64,000 bases of DNA from Chrysogorgia sp. JL179-B06 (GCA_035772405.1 JAYKKM010000472.1:947501-1011500); one strand, 5' to 3'; positions 43,986 to 54,187 are shown, counted from the first letter of the stretch. The notes: generated by a model not told the origin, from the letters alone. Numbers and translations are program-made.

Positions 43986-45036
43986 ATGTCAATCTTTTCT
44001 AACTTACACAACAACTATCAAAGAACGTGTTCCTCTCACAATAGACAATCGTAAAAAGTCGCCAATAAAGAAAAAAAGTCGCCGTAAAGAACAATAAAGC
44101 GGTATAAGCAGAACAAAGAGAAAAGATCCAACTAAGAAGAGAACCAGCTCAGATTCAGAAGAACTTCTTGAACCTTTGAACATTATCCTTTAAACCTATT
44201 ATCATTGAACTTTTGTCATTGAATTGTATTTTGATTTGTCAAGTAACATTCGTAGTCCATAATAAAGATCCTGCTCCTCTACAAACCGTGTCAGCTCTAC
44301 CATTACTCGAAGCTATTACCCTTTACAACATAGACATTGTCTTTGGCGATACGAAAATCAGAGGCGAGACAAATAATGTATGCAGAACCAGCTTTTTCAA
44401 TCCATTAGTAATTGTTGCATGAGGAAAACAAGCAATAAAATCAACTTTCACCTTAAAGCATATTATGTTTTAAGTCTCACATTCCCACTTAGCAAGAATG
44501 CAAACATCTCCAAAAGGTTTTAAAGTTACAGGAAATGGCGCAACTACAATGTGGTTAGGGTAGTATGGAATTAATTAGGGGCCGTAGGCATTTTTGATGC
44601 CGTTATTTTCATATTATGACCGAACAGAACCAGGAACTGAATTTCACGCTATTTTCAACCTCCAACATTATGTTAAAGCATTTATTATAAATTATTTCAA
44701 CCACTGTGACATCAAGGAAAAACTTCGATACATCCACACATAAAATCTATTTATATGTGGCAGATTTAGCAAAATACAGGCGAAGACGAAGAACAGATTC
44801 TACTTCGTCATCAGCCGAAGTCGTTACGGAGTTGTACGAGAGACAGTACCACAAACGCAAGTCAGTTGTATCATTCATGGCGGCAAGCAAAGTCACATTT
44901 TTTATAAATCCGAAGAGCATTTTCGTGCTTGATTGACCAAGCGTCTCAAGTCTTCATTGGAGAAGGTATTCTTAACCTATTGTCTTTTAGTTATCACTTC
45001 CTTAAGTTTCTTTAGCTATCATTCTAGTTTCTTGTT
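43986..45036. other. Region upstream of the DIRS-like element
   Basis: No gene is supported with confidence. An ORF at 44706-44936 (plus) is rich in Arg/Ser and lies where a 5' leader of the DIRS-like element would be. The left terminal repeat of that element was not identified. Confidence 0.25.
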
Positions 45037-46012
45037 ATGGAACCAAGCGACGATATCGTCGAGATTTCGGGTTCGTCTTCGACTTCGCAGGGCCAAACTG
45101 AAAATACCGCGTTAATCGCTATCCTTTCTGCCATGCAGCAAAGTATGGCTGAAAATAATAAATTAATATTGGAGATGACATCCTCACAACATCACGCTCC
45201 GGTAGCTTCACAGGAAGCACACAGTTTAGCTTCAGAAGAAGCAAACCCACCAATCTCAGAGGAGACACAACAACCAGCTTCAGAGGAAGCACATGATACA
45301 CCAGCTTCAGAGGAAGCACAACCAATGGCCAACATGGTCGGTGATGTTCCACGAAATAGCGAGGATGATGCTCTAAGTATATTTGGGGGCAATGACTTAG
45401 AGGAGGATAGTGATCGGTTTCTAGATCACATAGATGACTCCCTCAGACCTTCTGATGGTGTTGGGCCCTCAATTTCAGAAAAGATAGCGAAGATTGTAAA
45501 TGAAAAATTTACCTCTGATTTGGGTATAGATAAACGTAAAGAGATTTTAGAAAAATATAAGACACCAGCTAATTGCACAAATTTATTTGTACCAAGAGTG
45601 AATGAGCCTATTTGGGCAAAATTAAAAGGTTTTAACCGTCAACGCGATTTACGTGTGGCTGTGTTGCAAGACTCACTTGTCAGAGTGTCAAGTGTTTTAT
45701 CTATGACAATCGATGAGCTTTTGAAATGTAGAGAGCAAGGGTCCAGTAGATTATCTTGGTATTTCTACCAGATTATTTGACTCAGTTGCATTGTTAGGCC
45801 ATGTTAACACTGAGCTATCTTTTAAGCGTCGCGACTCTTTGAAGCCCTTGCTTAGTAATGAGCTTAAATCCTCTTGTAATAGGTCAAATCGACCACAAAA
45901 AATGCTCTTTGGTGACGACTTGTCTAAAACCATGTTAGATTCAAAGTTAGAGGGAAAAATTATGGCTCGTGAGCAATACTTTAAGCCTCGTGAGCCGTAC
46001 TCCAGGCCATGA
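45037..46012 (+). pseudogene. DIRS gag-like protein
   Basis: The ATG at 45037 gives MEPSDDIVEISGSSS, an acidic N-terminus, then a repeated EEAxxPxSEE block (about residues 62-100) and the conserved core (ILEKYKTPANCTNLFVPRVN, PIWAKLKGFNRQRDLRV) of DIRS gag proteins. The first frame stops at 45778. The C-terminal part continues in another frame to 46012 with [20 protein letters not shown] and [12 protein letters not shown]. One frameshift therefore separates the halves. It is expected to form the element's particle or to bind RNA; that is family knowledge, not visible here. Confidence 0.65.
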
Positions 46013-46950
46013 TACTCTCCCTATCCATCACAGCAGCGACAGGCACCAAAACCTTCTTTATTCAACCGGGGGAGGAGACCATATCCTCCCCACAACAAGA
46101 GAGGAAGACAATTTCAGACATCTCATCACTGATTTCTAAGGTAAATGATTATTCAACTGTTATTGACATGTATGTTAAACCATACCTTGAAAACTGTATG
46201 GTTAACTTTGTTGGTGGGCAAATAAGTAAGTGCCTGACTAAATGGGAATCTATAACCTCTGATTCGACAATTCTTCAGACAGTAAAAGGGGAAAAAATTG
46301 AATTTTCAGGCCCACCCCCAACACAATATACCTGTCCTAGAAACTCAATTGCAAAAGAACATGCTTCTGAGATTGATAATGAGATCAATAGTCTGATTAA
46401 GAAGAAAGTTATAAAGGAATGCAACCATGTACATGGAGAATTTTTGTCATCAATTTTCTTTGTTCCAAAGAAGAATGGCAATATATGCCTAATTCTATAT
46501 TTAAAACATCTCAATCAGTATATACCATATTTTCATTTTAAAATGGATAGTATTTTCTCATCATTAGAGTTGATCACTCAAGATTGCTGGATGGCATCCC
46601 TTGATCTGAAGGATGCTTATTATAGTGTTAAAATACATCCCGATTACCAAAAGTATCTCAGGTTTTGTTACAACAATAAGTGTTATCAACACACATCCTA
46701 TCCTAACGGTTTGTCATCTTGCCCTCGCAATTTCACCAAACTCTTGAAACCAGTGTTGTGTGTTTTACGAACGAAGGGCCATATCATTATTTTTATTGAT
46801 GATCTCCTGCTGATAGCAACTTCATATGAGAAGTGTTGTGCAACAGTTCTTGAGACTATCAAACTTTTATCTGACTTGGAGTTTGTTGTGCATGTAGAGA
46901 AGTCAGAGTTTGTTCCTCAGCAACAGGCAATATGCTTGGTTTCCTTATAA
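46009..46950 (+). CDS. DIRS reverse transcriptase
   Basis: This 313-residue ORF overlaps the gag frame by 4 nt. It contains [29 protein letters not shown], then [17 protein letters not shown] with the first catalytic Asp, [19 protein letters not shown], and FIDDLLLI (residues 262-265 FIDD) as the catalytic motif. The frame ends at 46950 and continues into the RNase H frame that begins at 46932, so the pol polyprotein is expressed by frameshift or has suffered one. RT copies the element's RNA to DNA before recombinase-mediated integration. Confidence 0.8.
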   Translation: MILSLSITAATGTKTFFIQPGEETISSPQQERKTISDISSLISKVNDYSTVIDMYVKPYLENCMVNFVGGQISKCLTKWESITSDSTILQTVKGEKIEFSGPPPTQYTCPRNSIAKEHASEIDNEINSLIKKKVIKECNHVHGEFLSSIFFVPKKNGNICLILYLKHLNQYIPYFHFKMDSIFSSLELITQDCWMASLDLKDAYYSVKIHPDYQKYLRFCYNNKCYQHTSYPNGLSSCPRNFTKLLKPVLCVLRTKGHIIIFIDDLLLIATSYEKCCATVLETIKLLSDLEFVVHVEKSEFVPQQQAICLVSL

Positions 46951-47690
46951 ATTCACTATTGATGAAAATAACACTGATCCATGATAAGGTTGATAAGATA
47001 ACAACTTTCATCTCTAGGTTACTAACATCACACTCACCCACAATTAGGGAAGTTGCACAGGCAATTGGTTACATTGTATCGAGTCTCCCAGCTGTTCAAT
47101 ATGGGAGATGCCACTACCGTACCATAGAAAATGACAAAATAGCTGCCTTAAAAAAGGAAAAAGGAGATTTCGATTCTCCCATGTGTTTGTCTGCTTCTGC
47201 AGTTGACGAGTTACAATGGTGGGCAAACAATTTACCCACTGCATTTAATTTTATTCAACCACCTGTGGTTGATTGTACAATAAACTCAGATGCCTCCCTC
47301 ACTGGTTGGGGTGGAGTTATGAATAACATCTCCACAGGGGGACACTGGCAGCCAAATGAAGCAATAAATCACATAAACTATCTCGAACTTTTGGCAGCTT
47401 ACTTTGTATTGAAGTCCTTTCTGAAAGAGGTTATAGGTAAACATGTCAAAATGATGATTGATAACAGTACTGCAGTTTCTGTCATAAATAATATGGGAAC
47501 CTGTCATAGTGACCCATACAACTCGATTGCCTGTAAAATTTGGACACTGTGTGAGGAAAATGGAATTTGGCTCACAGCAGCCCATATTCCTGGCAAAGAG
47601 AATGTCATTGCGGATTATGAGTCTAGAAATAATAACTTGGACACTGAATGGATGCTCAATCCACAATATTTGTCCCATTCATCCCTCTGA
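46932..47690 (+). CDS. DIRS RNase H domain
   Basis: This 252-residue ORF overlaps the RT frame by 19 nt. The RNase H acidic residues appear in INSDASLTGWGG (Asp), NYLELLAAYFVL (Glu) and KMMIDNSTAVSVINN (Asp), followed by TAAHIPGKENVIAD, the usual closing His/Asp block. It removes RNA from RNA-DNA hybrids during element replication. The same protein continues, in a further frame, into the 47648-47938 segment. Confidence 0.8.
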   Translation: MLGFLINSLLMKITLIHDKVDKITTFISRLLTSHSPTIREVAQAIGYIVSSLPAVQYGRCHYRTIENDKIAALKKEKGDFDSPMCLSASAVDELQWWANNLPTAFNFIQPPVVDCTINSDASLTGWGGVMNNISTGGHWQPNEAINHINYLELLAAYFVLKSFLKEVIGKHVKMMIDNSTAVSVINNMGTCHSDPYNSIACKIWTLCEENGIWLTAAHIPGKENVIADYESRNNNLDTEWMLNPQYLSHSSL

Positions 47691-47938
47691 TTGATTTATT
47701 TGCATCCTGCATTAATAAACAATTTGATCAGTATGTGTCATATAGACCAGATCCGTTTGCTAGCTATATTGATGCCTTTACTATATCCTGGGCAGATAAG
47801 AAATTTTACTGTTTCCCTCCATTCAGTTGCGTACTCAGAGTAATAAGGAAGATAATACGCGACCAAGCCAGGGGAGTTCTGGTAGTACCACATTGGCCAA
47901 CGCAAACATGGTATCCAATGTTATTACCAATACTGTAA
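47648..47938 (+). CDS. C-terminal pol segment (methyltransferase-like region of DIRS)
   Basis: The ORF reads IPLIDLFASCINKQFDQYVS, then DAFTISWADKKFYCFPPF and GVLVVPHWPTQTWYP. This DLFA...DAF..W...FPPF...P.WPTQ.W pattern follows RNase H in DIRS and related pol proteins and is often annotated as a methyltransferase-like or DAM region. It overlaps the start of the recombinase ORF by 112 nt, as is usual for overlapping DIRS frames. Confidence 0.6.
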   Translation: MDAQSTIFVPFIPLIDLFASCINKQFDQYVSYRPDPFASYIDAFTISWADKKFYCFPPFSCVLRVIRKIIRDQARGVLVVPHWPTQTWYPMLLPIL

Positions 47939-49010
47939 CAACCACCAATAATTCTTCCACCAGCTCGAGATCTGTTACTAATGCCATCCAAGCCAGAGCA
48001 GATCCATCCACTTCACAAGAAGCTAAGAATAGCTATCTGTCTTGTATCCGGCGAAAATTACAGGTAAAAGGGTTCTCTGCAGATACTATTGAAATTATTT
48101 TGAGCTCTTGGAGGGATGGTACTCAAATTCAATACCAATCTGTAGCAAAGAAATGGTTTGTTTTTTGTGAAAAGGAAAATTGTGATGTTATCTCTACTCC
48201 TTTGCCGTTAGCAATGAGCTTTCTTTCTAAGTTATTTCATTCTGGGTTATCATATAGTTATATAAATACAGCCAGAAGTGTTTTGTCTTCCCTTTTGCAT
48301 TTTGACGATAGTCCGATACCATTTGGTCAACTACCTATTGTAAAAAGATTTATGAAGGGAGTATTTGAAAAACGCCCCACATTACCTAGATACAGTTCAA
48401 CTTGGAATGTGAATGTTGTATTTGCTTATATTAGAAAGCAGAAATCTGTATATTTGCTTTCTTTGAAAGAGCTTACTCATAGGCTGGCTTTTCTATTGTG
48501 CCTGCTTAGTGGTGAGAGATGCCAAACAATTTATAAACTTTCCTTGAACAATATGCTTATTGAGGAAAGTAAAATAACGTTCGTAATAACTGAAAAGTTA
48601 AAGCATACTCGAGTAGGTACACATAAAAAACCATTGGAATTCTTGGCCTACCCGATTGATCGAAACCTATGTATTGTCACTCATTTAAAAGAATATCTTG
48701 ACAAGACAACGCGATTACGGAATGATGAAGAACAGTTACTGATAAGTTGCATAAGGTCTCACAAAGCTGTTTCACGGGATACTATTTCTCAATGGACCAA
48801 GAACTTTATGATAGCTGCTGGCATTGATACATCCGTGTATAAGAGTCATACTACTCGGGCAGCCTCCACATCAGCTCTTGTAGCGAAACAGTTTGACATT
48901 AAAGATATAATAGGTGCGGCAGGTTGGACAACGGAAGAGACATTTCACAGGTTTTATAATCGTAAAGTAGTAAGAAACAGTGCGTTTCACCCCATTTTTC
49001 AAAATGGGTT
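47827..49010 (+). CDS. Tyrosine recombinase of the DIRS-like element
   Basis: The catalytic set is complete: Arg231 (LLSGERCQ), His341-x-x-Arg344 (KSHTTRAAS), Trp367 (AAGWTTEE) and Tyr377 (HRFYNRK). The N-terminal part contains a Ser/Thr/Asn-rich lead and the SAM-like DNA-binding domain (SWRDGTQIQYQSVAKKWFVF). It would integrate the circular DNA copy by site-specific recombination. The native C-terminus probably lies near residue 390-400. The frame then runs on by chance to 49221 through the GC-rich end of the neighbouring Polinton-like element, adding a PRGHFxP-repeat tail. That tail is unlikely to belong to the recombinase. Confidence 0.8.
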
Positions 49011-49160
49011 CGTATTTCCATCGAAAAAAAACCCCAAAACCCCCCGCGGTCATTTTTTCCCCGCGTGGGTGACGTCACTCCCCCCACGCGGTCATTTTCC
49101 CCCAGTCCCCCCGCCGCGCGGTCACTTCCGGTCGAGTGACGTCATTCGAAAAAAAAAAAA
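49011..49160. repeat. GC-rich putative left terminus with CRE and ETS sites
   Basis: Three CGCGGTCA copies are spaced through the segment. TGACGTCA, the CRE/ATF palindrome, occurs twice (about 49069-49076 and 49137-49144). ACCGGAAGTG (minus, about 49124-49133) fits an ETS site. A poly(A) run follows at 49149. This arrangement of CRE, ETS and GC boxes at a terminus is reminiscent of adenovirus-type inverted terminal repeats; whether it is a terminal repeat needs the other end. Confidence 0.5.
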
Positions 49161-49181
49161 ATTTCGTAGTTTTGTTTTTTC

Positions 49182-49430
49182 TCATATTCGTTTCCCGCCA
49201 ATAGCACCTGATTTATGGTGAACTTGTGTATGTTTGATTAACTCTTTATCTCCTCCTGGAACTTTTTCTTTGCAAACAACACATAGTTTTGTGAGTCTCT
49301 CTCTCCCAGTTTGGTTATGTTTTGTTTTCATATGTAACCTCATGCCGGTGTACGACCCAGCGTACCCGCAATCACATGTGAGTTTCTTCGGACCACCTCC
49401 AATTCCAATTAGTTTCGGTAAGTGACTCAT
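49182..49430 (-). CDS. C2H2 zinc-finger protein
   Basis: This 82-residue protein starts at an ATG (49428-49430) preceded by ACTATAATAAACTAAAT. Two putative zinc ligand sets are seen: CDCGYAGSYTGMRLHMKTKH (Cys-x-Cys, His-x4-His) and CVVCKEKVPGGDKELIKHTQ followed by VHH. It ends in a basic GGKRI. This is likely a DNA-binding regulator of the element; target unknown. It is the last minus gene before the left terminus and lies 26 bp from the polymerase stop. Confidence 0.65.
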   Translation of the reverse strand: MSHLPKLIGIGGGPKKLTCDCGYAGSYTGMRLHMKTKHNQTGRERLTKLCVVCKEKVPGGDKELIKHTQVHHKSGAIGGKRI

Positions 49431-49456
49431 ATTTAGTTTATTATAGTTTCGAACAA

Positions 49457-51544
49457 TTACTCTTTCTCAATTCTGTAGTGACCCAAAGCCAGCGTGTTAA
49501 CTCCATCAGGTAAGATGTGTCGCTTATCGTCATTAGAACTTAACGCTGTCTTGTTAATAGCTTCCGTGTAGATCTCATGTCCACGTGATCTGAACGTGTT
49601 CATGGTTTTGTAGACTGACTTACCAGTGAATAAGCAATCCCTATAGTCGTTGAACTTAATGTCTTTAGCGACCACACCTTTTTTAATTCCTTTACATTTC
49701 TTCTGATCACCTCGTAGTGTTTTGAAAGCGTATAGTTTTGCTCTTAATCCAACAAATTCTAAAACCTGCTCGCCAGAATGCTCGTCTTTCATCATGCCAA
49801 GCACTTTTTTGTTACGACCTATCGGGATACAGCTCGGATGGTTCTTAACGTATCCAGACGTGTCGAACCGCTTCTCTACATCTCCACTAATATCTTTGTA
49901 GAAATCCTCTGTGAAAATTTCGTACATGAGACTGTCCGTATCCGTGAAAAGTAATGTCGCTAGCTTTCCATACTTTGGTTTGATATAGTCATAGTGGAAT
50001 TCGTACATGATTGTCTTACTCAGATCTAAAATAGACATTCCTAGATATACTGGCTTGTTAAATTTTACTTTTGTTCGTCTCATATGTACAGCTATCAGGT
50101 TCTCATCGAAAATAGTTCTATGATGATAATTAGGTTTCGCGACTAACTTTCTCATCTTCTCTTCGGTAGTGACCAGCTGGATATCCACTCTGTTACGAAT
50201 ATTTTCCATGGTTTTACCAAAAACAGAGTTATTCATGAGTTTGAAAAAGTCTTTCTCAAACTCGTTCTTAGCTTTAGTCCTAAGCTGTGTGTTCAGGTCG
50301 ATATACTTCGCCATCCACGGACTCTCTACAAAAGTTACTCCACGATGGATCTTAGTTAGTTTCATACCTAACCTCAAATACATTTCAAGATTTTTCTTGT
50401 GTAGCACATAGTTGGTCTTATCGTTCAAATTTGGAATAAGTTTCTCTACTCCGTTTACCATGACTCTCTCTGGTGCAAGCGGATAGTCGTTATGAAGATC
50501 ATGAAGTTCTTTCGGATACTCTAGATCCACTTCCAAAATACATGGTATATCTTGCCAGGATTCTAAATTATCTATCCACTTGAAACCACGTGTGGGGAGT
50601 GGCATGCTCATAGCTGCTCCATATAAGTTATTTTTATCTAGGTCTGGGAGAAACACACTTGGTTTTGTAGGATCGTGTAGTGAGTCTCCAGTGCGTTCAA
50701 TGATCGCGTCACTATTAGTGTGATCCATGTGTTTGTTGTTGGCGACAGCATGTCTCTTAGTGATAGTGCTCACACCACCGCGGATTCCAGATTCTATCAT
50801 CAAAAGCATGTCTATGTCTGTTATTAGTTCTAGTTCGATGTTAGTGGTTTTCAATAACGCGTCCCATGCCAAACCAGGTGCAGTGAAGTAGAACGCTGGG
50901 TCGAGTTTGTAGTGAGTCTTACATGTCTTCCTAAAATTTTCGAAAACATCCTCTAGCAACATCACATCTGTTTTCAAGTATAGGTCGTGGTATTCTCTCA
51001 TCGTGGTCATGTTGAAGTGCTTCCAAACCTTTTTAGCGTGGTCGTAGTCTACATCACTAATATCACTGTCAGTAAGTTTTGAGTAAAACCTCTCTTTCAT
51101 CGGCAATGTTGTCTCGTCTAGCTTATCCAATCCAGTCATGTGTTCGTACGGGAACACACCCTTCTGTGAGACTAACTCGAAATCTTGACCAAACACTCTT
51201 TTGGTTGACGTTAAACTTTTCTTATCGAGATTTTTAACCAACTTGTCTAGACCGGAAGACATAAACTTTATGCTATCGATGAACCTTATCTCTCGCTTGA
51301 CAGGTCTCTCCTCACCGTCGTTATCTATCTGGTGGTCGACGACGATGTCCTTACTGAACGAGATATATTTCTCCTCATTGTTTGGGATACATCTAATCTC
51401 ACCGTCCGTAACGCTAAGATTCTTCACGAAAAGATGTGAGTCGTAACCAGATAGGTTGACGAAATTTACCGGTGAGATGACAATGATCGCGAACTTTACG
51501 GTCTGGGTTACCTTTTCTAGTCTTTTGAGTCCAGTCCTCGCCAC
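49457..51544 (-). pseudogene. Polinton DNA polymerase B, C-terminal two thirds (broken)
   Basis: The reading covers the polymerase domain of DNA_pol_B_2 type: YDSHLFVKNLSV, DLYLKTDVMLLEDVFENFRK, PAFYFTAPGLAWDALLKT, DLDKNNLYGAAM (motif A region, near residue 300), LMNNSVFGKTMENIRN (motif B) and LLFTDTDSLMYE (motif C, near residue 535). All catalytic Asp residues are present. The natural N-terminal part lies in a different frame at 51414-53063, and the join shows a deletion: the usual His/Cys-containing segment between the CHLTGKFR motif and NLSGYD is missing. The copy is therefore inactive unless the loss is an assembly error. The M at 51544 is not a real start. Confidence 0.8.
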
Positions 51545-53063
51545 ACAACCAACACGTCTCGCTACTCTCGTAGACTTGTTTGTCGACTGACCTATAGATC
51601 ATGTCTTTCGCGACTTTAAATTTGTCGTAGACGTTTTTCACAGCTCTCTCCACCTCCACGACAAACTTCTCACCGACGTTCTCACCTTCAGTCTTTTTAG
51701 TGTAGAGGTAGGGTTCTTCATAGTGGAGTGAGTCATCATGACACTTTAGGTGAAAACAAAATCCAGATGGTGTGTGGTGTTGGTATTGCGTGGTTGAGCT
51801 ACGTGAGTCGTCGTTGACACATCCGTCGATAGGTTCGATGAAGCTCTCGAAGTCCGCGTAGATTACAAATGGTACGTCTTGTGTTTTGTAGACATTCTCA
51901 AACTTTATGGTGCTCCCCTCTTCTGGCATTTCTGTCTTAATACTGTCCACGTTCGAACAACGCTCGATGTGTTTCTCTAGAACTTTCTCACTAGTGAAAC
52001 TATTTAGACACCGATAACAAAAGTGGATCTTTCCATTATGTTTTCTCTTAGCGCTGGATAACAGTCGACTCATGTTCTTGATCTGTGCGTAGTGAGAGTT
52101 AACCGTCCCATCTTCAAGCTGTTCTGTAATGAGTAACAGGTTAATAGTGTCTTTTGAGTCACCTCCGATGAGAAGTGGGTAAACACCAGTTTTCTCTTCG
52201 TATGCGAACACGTTGATGTTAATCTTGTTGTTTTTCGTGAACTTCTTAATGTCTGATAGTGGTGTGGGGAACGAAATACCACTCCAGTCGAACTTCTCAG
52301 ATTCTCTCCTTAACTCTTTGCTTAGTCTCTCAGGGTGTTTTTGTTTTAGCATCCTCGCAACAGTGATGGACCATTTGAGACACTCGTTGTCAGTTTTGTT
52401 TTGAACGTTGACGATCGCGAGTTTTTTAACCAATGCCGCCGGTGTTGGGATATACGACGACCCGCTTATTGGCTTGTATGTGTCAATATATATGTCTAGT
52501 TTCACGACACGTAGGACTCGCCATCCACTACCTTTTTTCAAGTAAGTCGACAAGTTTTCTAGAATTTTTCCAACAGATCTATCGTATAGCTCGTCCATAT
52601 CGGTCCCAGACAACGTGGTGCTCACGAGAGAGCGAAACATCGCGACCGCTTCAACAGGTCCAGCGTCAGTCGCTCTCACCATAACACATTCCAGCGCGAG
52701 TTTTGTTTTTAATCCACTTCTCTTTTTCACTTCGCTAGTCCAAAGATCGATCACGAGAGTTTTTGAGTTCGCTAGGAACGTCTTTGGGTCTACTTTCCCT
52801 TGAGCGTCTATAGTGAAAGTCTCTGAAAATCCACGTATAGACTGTTCAGTCCTCTCTACGACTTGATCTTGTGCGTCGTGGAACTCTTCTTCTGGTTCTT
52901 GTGCGTCGTGGAACACATCTTCTGGTTCGGTCGTCTCGAATAGAGAGGTTACCTTACTTTTTAGAGACGTGAAAGCAGCTGCGACTCTCTCCCTAATTGA
53001 CTCTGGTGTATGACCAACAAACCAGTTAGACCATTTGTTTAGTTTTCCTTTCAAGTAGTTCAT
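51414..53063 (-). pseudogene. Polinton DNA polymerase B, N-terminal third (broken)
   Basis: The ATG at 53061-53063 follows CAATAATAAATAGATAAG. The first 100 residues are acidic with two DVFHDAQEPEE-like repeats and may correspond to a linker or terminal-protein region, though I see no defined domain. Then come GSSYIPTPAALVKKLAIVNV, INVFAYEEKTGVYPLLIGG, a Cys/His finger (HFCYRCLNSFTSEKVLEKH) and the exonuclease motif VIYADFESFIEP (near residue 402). At the end, CWLCGEDWTQKTRKG and RDHCHLTGKFR are typical of the family. After that the frame is lost at a deletion (about 51465-51475) and only a short unrelated tail remains. This gene would start the minus-strand block. Confidence 0.8.
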
Positions 53064-53114
53064 CTTATCTATTTATTATTGTGTGCTCGTTTTAAACAAA
53101 GTCGATTCTATAAG

Positions 53115-53141
53115 TTTCGAAAGACATAAAGCCTTTCGAAA
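53115..53141. terminator. Hairpin after the 96-residue gene
   Basis: TTTCGAAAG (53115-53123) pairs with CTTTCGAAA (53133-53141) over nine bases with a nine-base loop, between the stop of the gene at 53161-53451 and the polymerase start. Confidence 0.5.
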
Positions 53142-53160
53142 TTAGAAAAAAAAAAGTTTC

Positions 53161-53451
53161 TCATCTCACGAACTCAGCGTATTCTGATTCACTCATTCGA
53201 GTTTGTAAAAAGTAAAATATCACTCCAGACGAGTGAAAATAATGACGACGAACCATCGCTATCAGCATGTCAAGAGTCATGTCACCGTCCTCGTCAGTGT
53301 ATACTCTGGTGAACGTTTCGATCTCGTGGTTGTAGACAGTCTGTCCATATCCGAGCACTTTGAACAGTAGAACAAGTCTAAGCATACTGTCGGCTTCGTT
53401 AAACCAGATGTCTATTATCATCTCGATAAGTTCACTTGTTATCATGTTCAT
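53161..53451 (-). CDS. Small acidic protein of the Polinton-like element
   Basis: A 96-residue protein starting MNMITSELIEMIIDIWFNEA. It is helical and acidic, with the central segment HEIETFTRVYTDEDGDMTLD; the DEDGDM stretch resembles a calcium loop only loosely. No family is recognised. The upstream spacer has AAGTAAAGACGAACA before ATG, a weaker version of the start motif. It lies between the polymerase and the basic protein gene and is probably co-transcribed with or adjacent to them. Confidence 0.5.
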   Translation of the reverse strand: MNMITSELIEMIIDIWFNEADSMLRLVLLFKVLGYGQTVYNHEIETFTRVYTDEDGDMTLDMLIAMVRRHYFHSSGVIFYFLQTRMSESEYAEFVR

Positions 53452-53495
53452 TGTTCGTCTTTACTTTTACAACTTTTAAACAAAGTGAACCCGAT

Positions 53496-53906
53496 TCATT
53501 CTTTTCGAAATGTATACGTAACTCCGTCAACTATGAGACTTTTCCCTGTTTTTATACGGTAAGTAATAGATCCTGCGAACATTTTCAAACTGTTTGCTAA
53601 CTCAAATATACTTTTGTATTTTGTTTCCTCTCCAGTGTCCGTGTTTGTTTTAGTCATGATCTGAGCAGGTTTTCTAACTCTACAATGATTGTATCTTTTC
53701 GGTAACTCTATTGGGTCTAGCTCTAGTGTCTCTCTAATTTCGCTACGACTTACGTTACATCTTAGTTTAACTCCTCGCTCTTTCGCGGTAGCTTTTAAGT
53801 CTTTTAGAGTTTGATAGTCGTCCTTCTCTTTTTTAGGTTTTGGTTTTCTTATATATTTAACTTTTGGTCTTTGAATTTTGTTGAGTGATCCTTTTGGTCG
53901 TGTCAT
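53496..53906 (-). CDS. Basic DNA-binding protein with NUMOD1-like C-terminus
   Basis: A 136-residue protein preceded by CACTATATAAAGAG directly before ATG. The N-terminus MTRPKGSLNKIQRPKVKYIR is AT-hook-like and very basic. The middle (YQTLKDLKATAKERGVKLRC) could be a SAP/Rho-N-type helix pair. The C-terminus (KYKSIFELANSLKMFAGSIT, then RIKTGKSLIVDGVTYTF) has the helix-turn-helix and closing strand of NUMOD1 modules found with homing endonucleases. It probably binds DNA. The function in the element is unknown; a GIY-YIG nuclease gene lies at the far right of the window. Confidence 0.55.
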   Translation of the reverse strand: MTRPKGSLNKIQRPKVKYIRKPKPKKEKDDYQTLKDLKATAKERGVKLRCNVSRSEIRETLELDPIELPKRYNHCRVRKPAQIMTKTNTDTGEETKYKSIFELANSLKMFAGSITYRIKTGKSLIVDGVTYTFRKE

Positions 53907-53952
53907 CTCTTTATATAGTGTCTTTTTTAAAAAAAAAGTTTTTCAATTTTGT

Positions 53953-54126
53953 TTAGAGATCCATCACGAGGACGACACCTAATCTGATAGATTGAGCACC
54001 CCATTTGACGAGGTGACCACCCGCTACTAACAAGACACAACCCACTGTTAACTTTGTTGTGAATGCAAAGGTGGAGGTGTCTTTCACAATGATCGTACTG
54101 TTGTCTTCACTAGTAGTGTTGTTCAT
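53953..54126 (-). CDS. 57-residue membrane micro-protein
   Basis: The ATG (54124-54126) is preceded immediately by CTTATAATAA, the element's start motif. The product begins MNNTTSEDNSTIIVKD and has one hydrophobic segment, KLTVGCVLLVAGGHLVKWG, ending MDL before TAA at 53953-53955. It is short, but it has the promoter-like motif and sits at regular spacing between neighbours. Likely a single-pass membrane protein of the virion or of assembly. Family unknown. Confidence 0.55.
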   Translation of the reverse strand: MNNTTSEDNSTIIVKDTSTFAFTTKLTVGCVLLVAGGHLVKWGAQSIRLGVVLVMDL

Positions 54127-54137
54127 TTATTATAAGT

Positions 54138-54165
54138 TTTCCAAACACGTTACTGTGTTTGGAAA
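54138..54165. terminator. Perfect 11-bp hairpin
   Basis: TTTCCAAACAC (54138-54148) pairs with GTGTTTGGAAA (54155-54165), loop six bases, directly between the stop of the gene at 54188-54691 and the next start. Confidence 0.6.
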
Positions 54166-54187
54166 CTATAGGAAGCACGGTTCTAAC

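Larger units (their letters stand above)
45037..49010 (+). mobile_element. DIRS/Ngaro-like tyrosine-recombinase retroelement
   Basis: Four coding blocks follow one another on the plus strand with overlaps: gag-like (45037-46012), reverse transcriptase (46009-46950), RNase H with a downstream domain (46932-47938), and a tyrosine recombinase (47827 to about 49000). This order, and use of a tyrosine recombinase instead of a DDE integrase, defines the DIRS order. Terminal repeats could not be delimited. The right end abuts or is cut by the Polinton-like element. Confidence 0.85.

Noticed and set aside
49026..49050. Telomere-like CCCCAAAACCCC tract
   Set aside because: Only one and a half units, inside a GC-rich promoter-like segment at an element end; no telomeric array.
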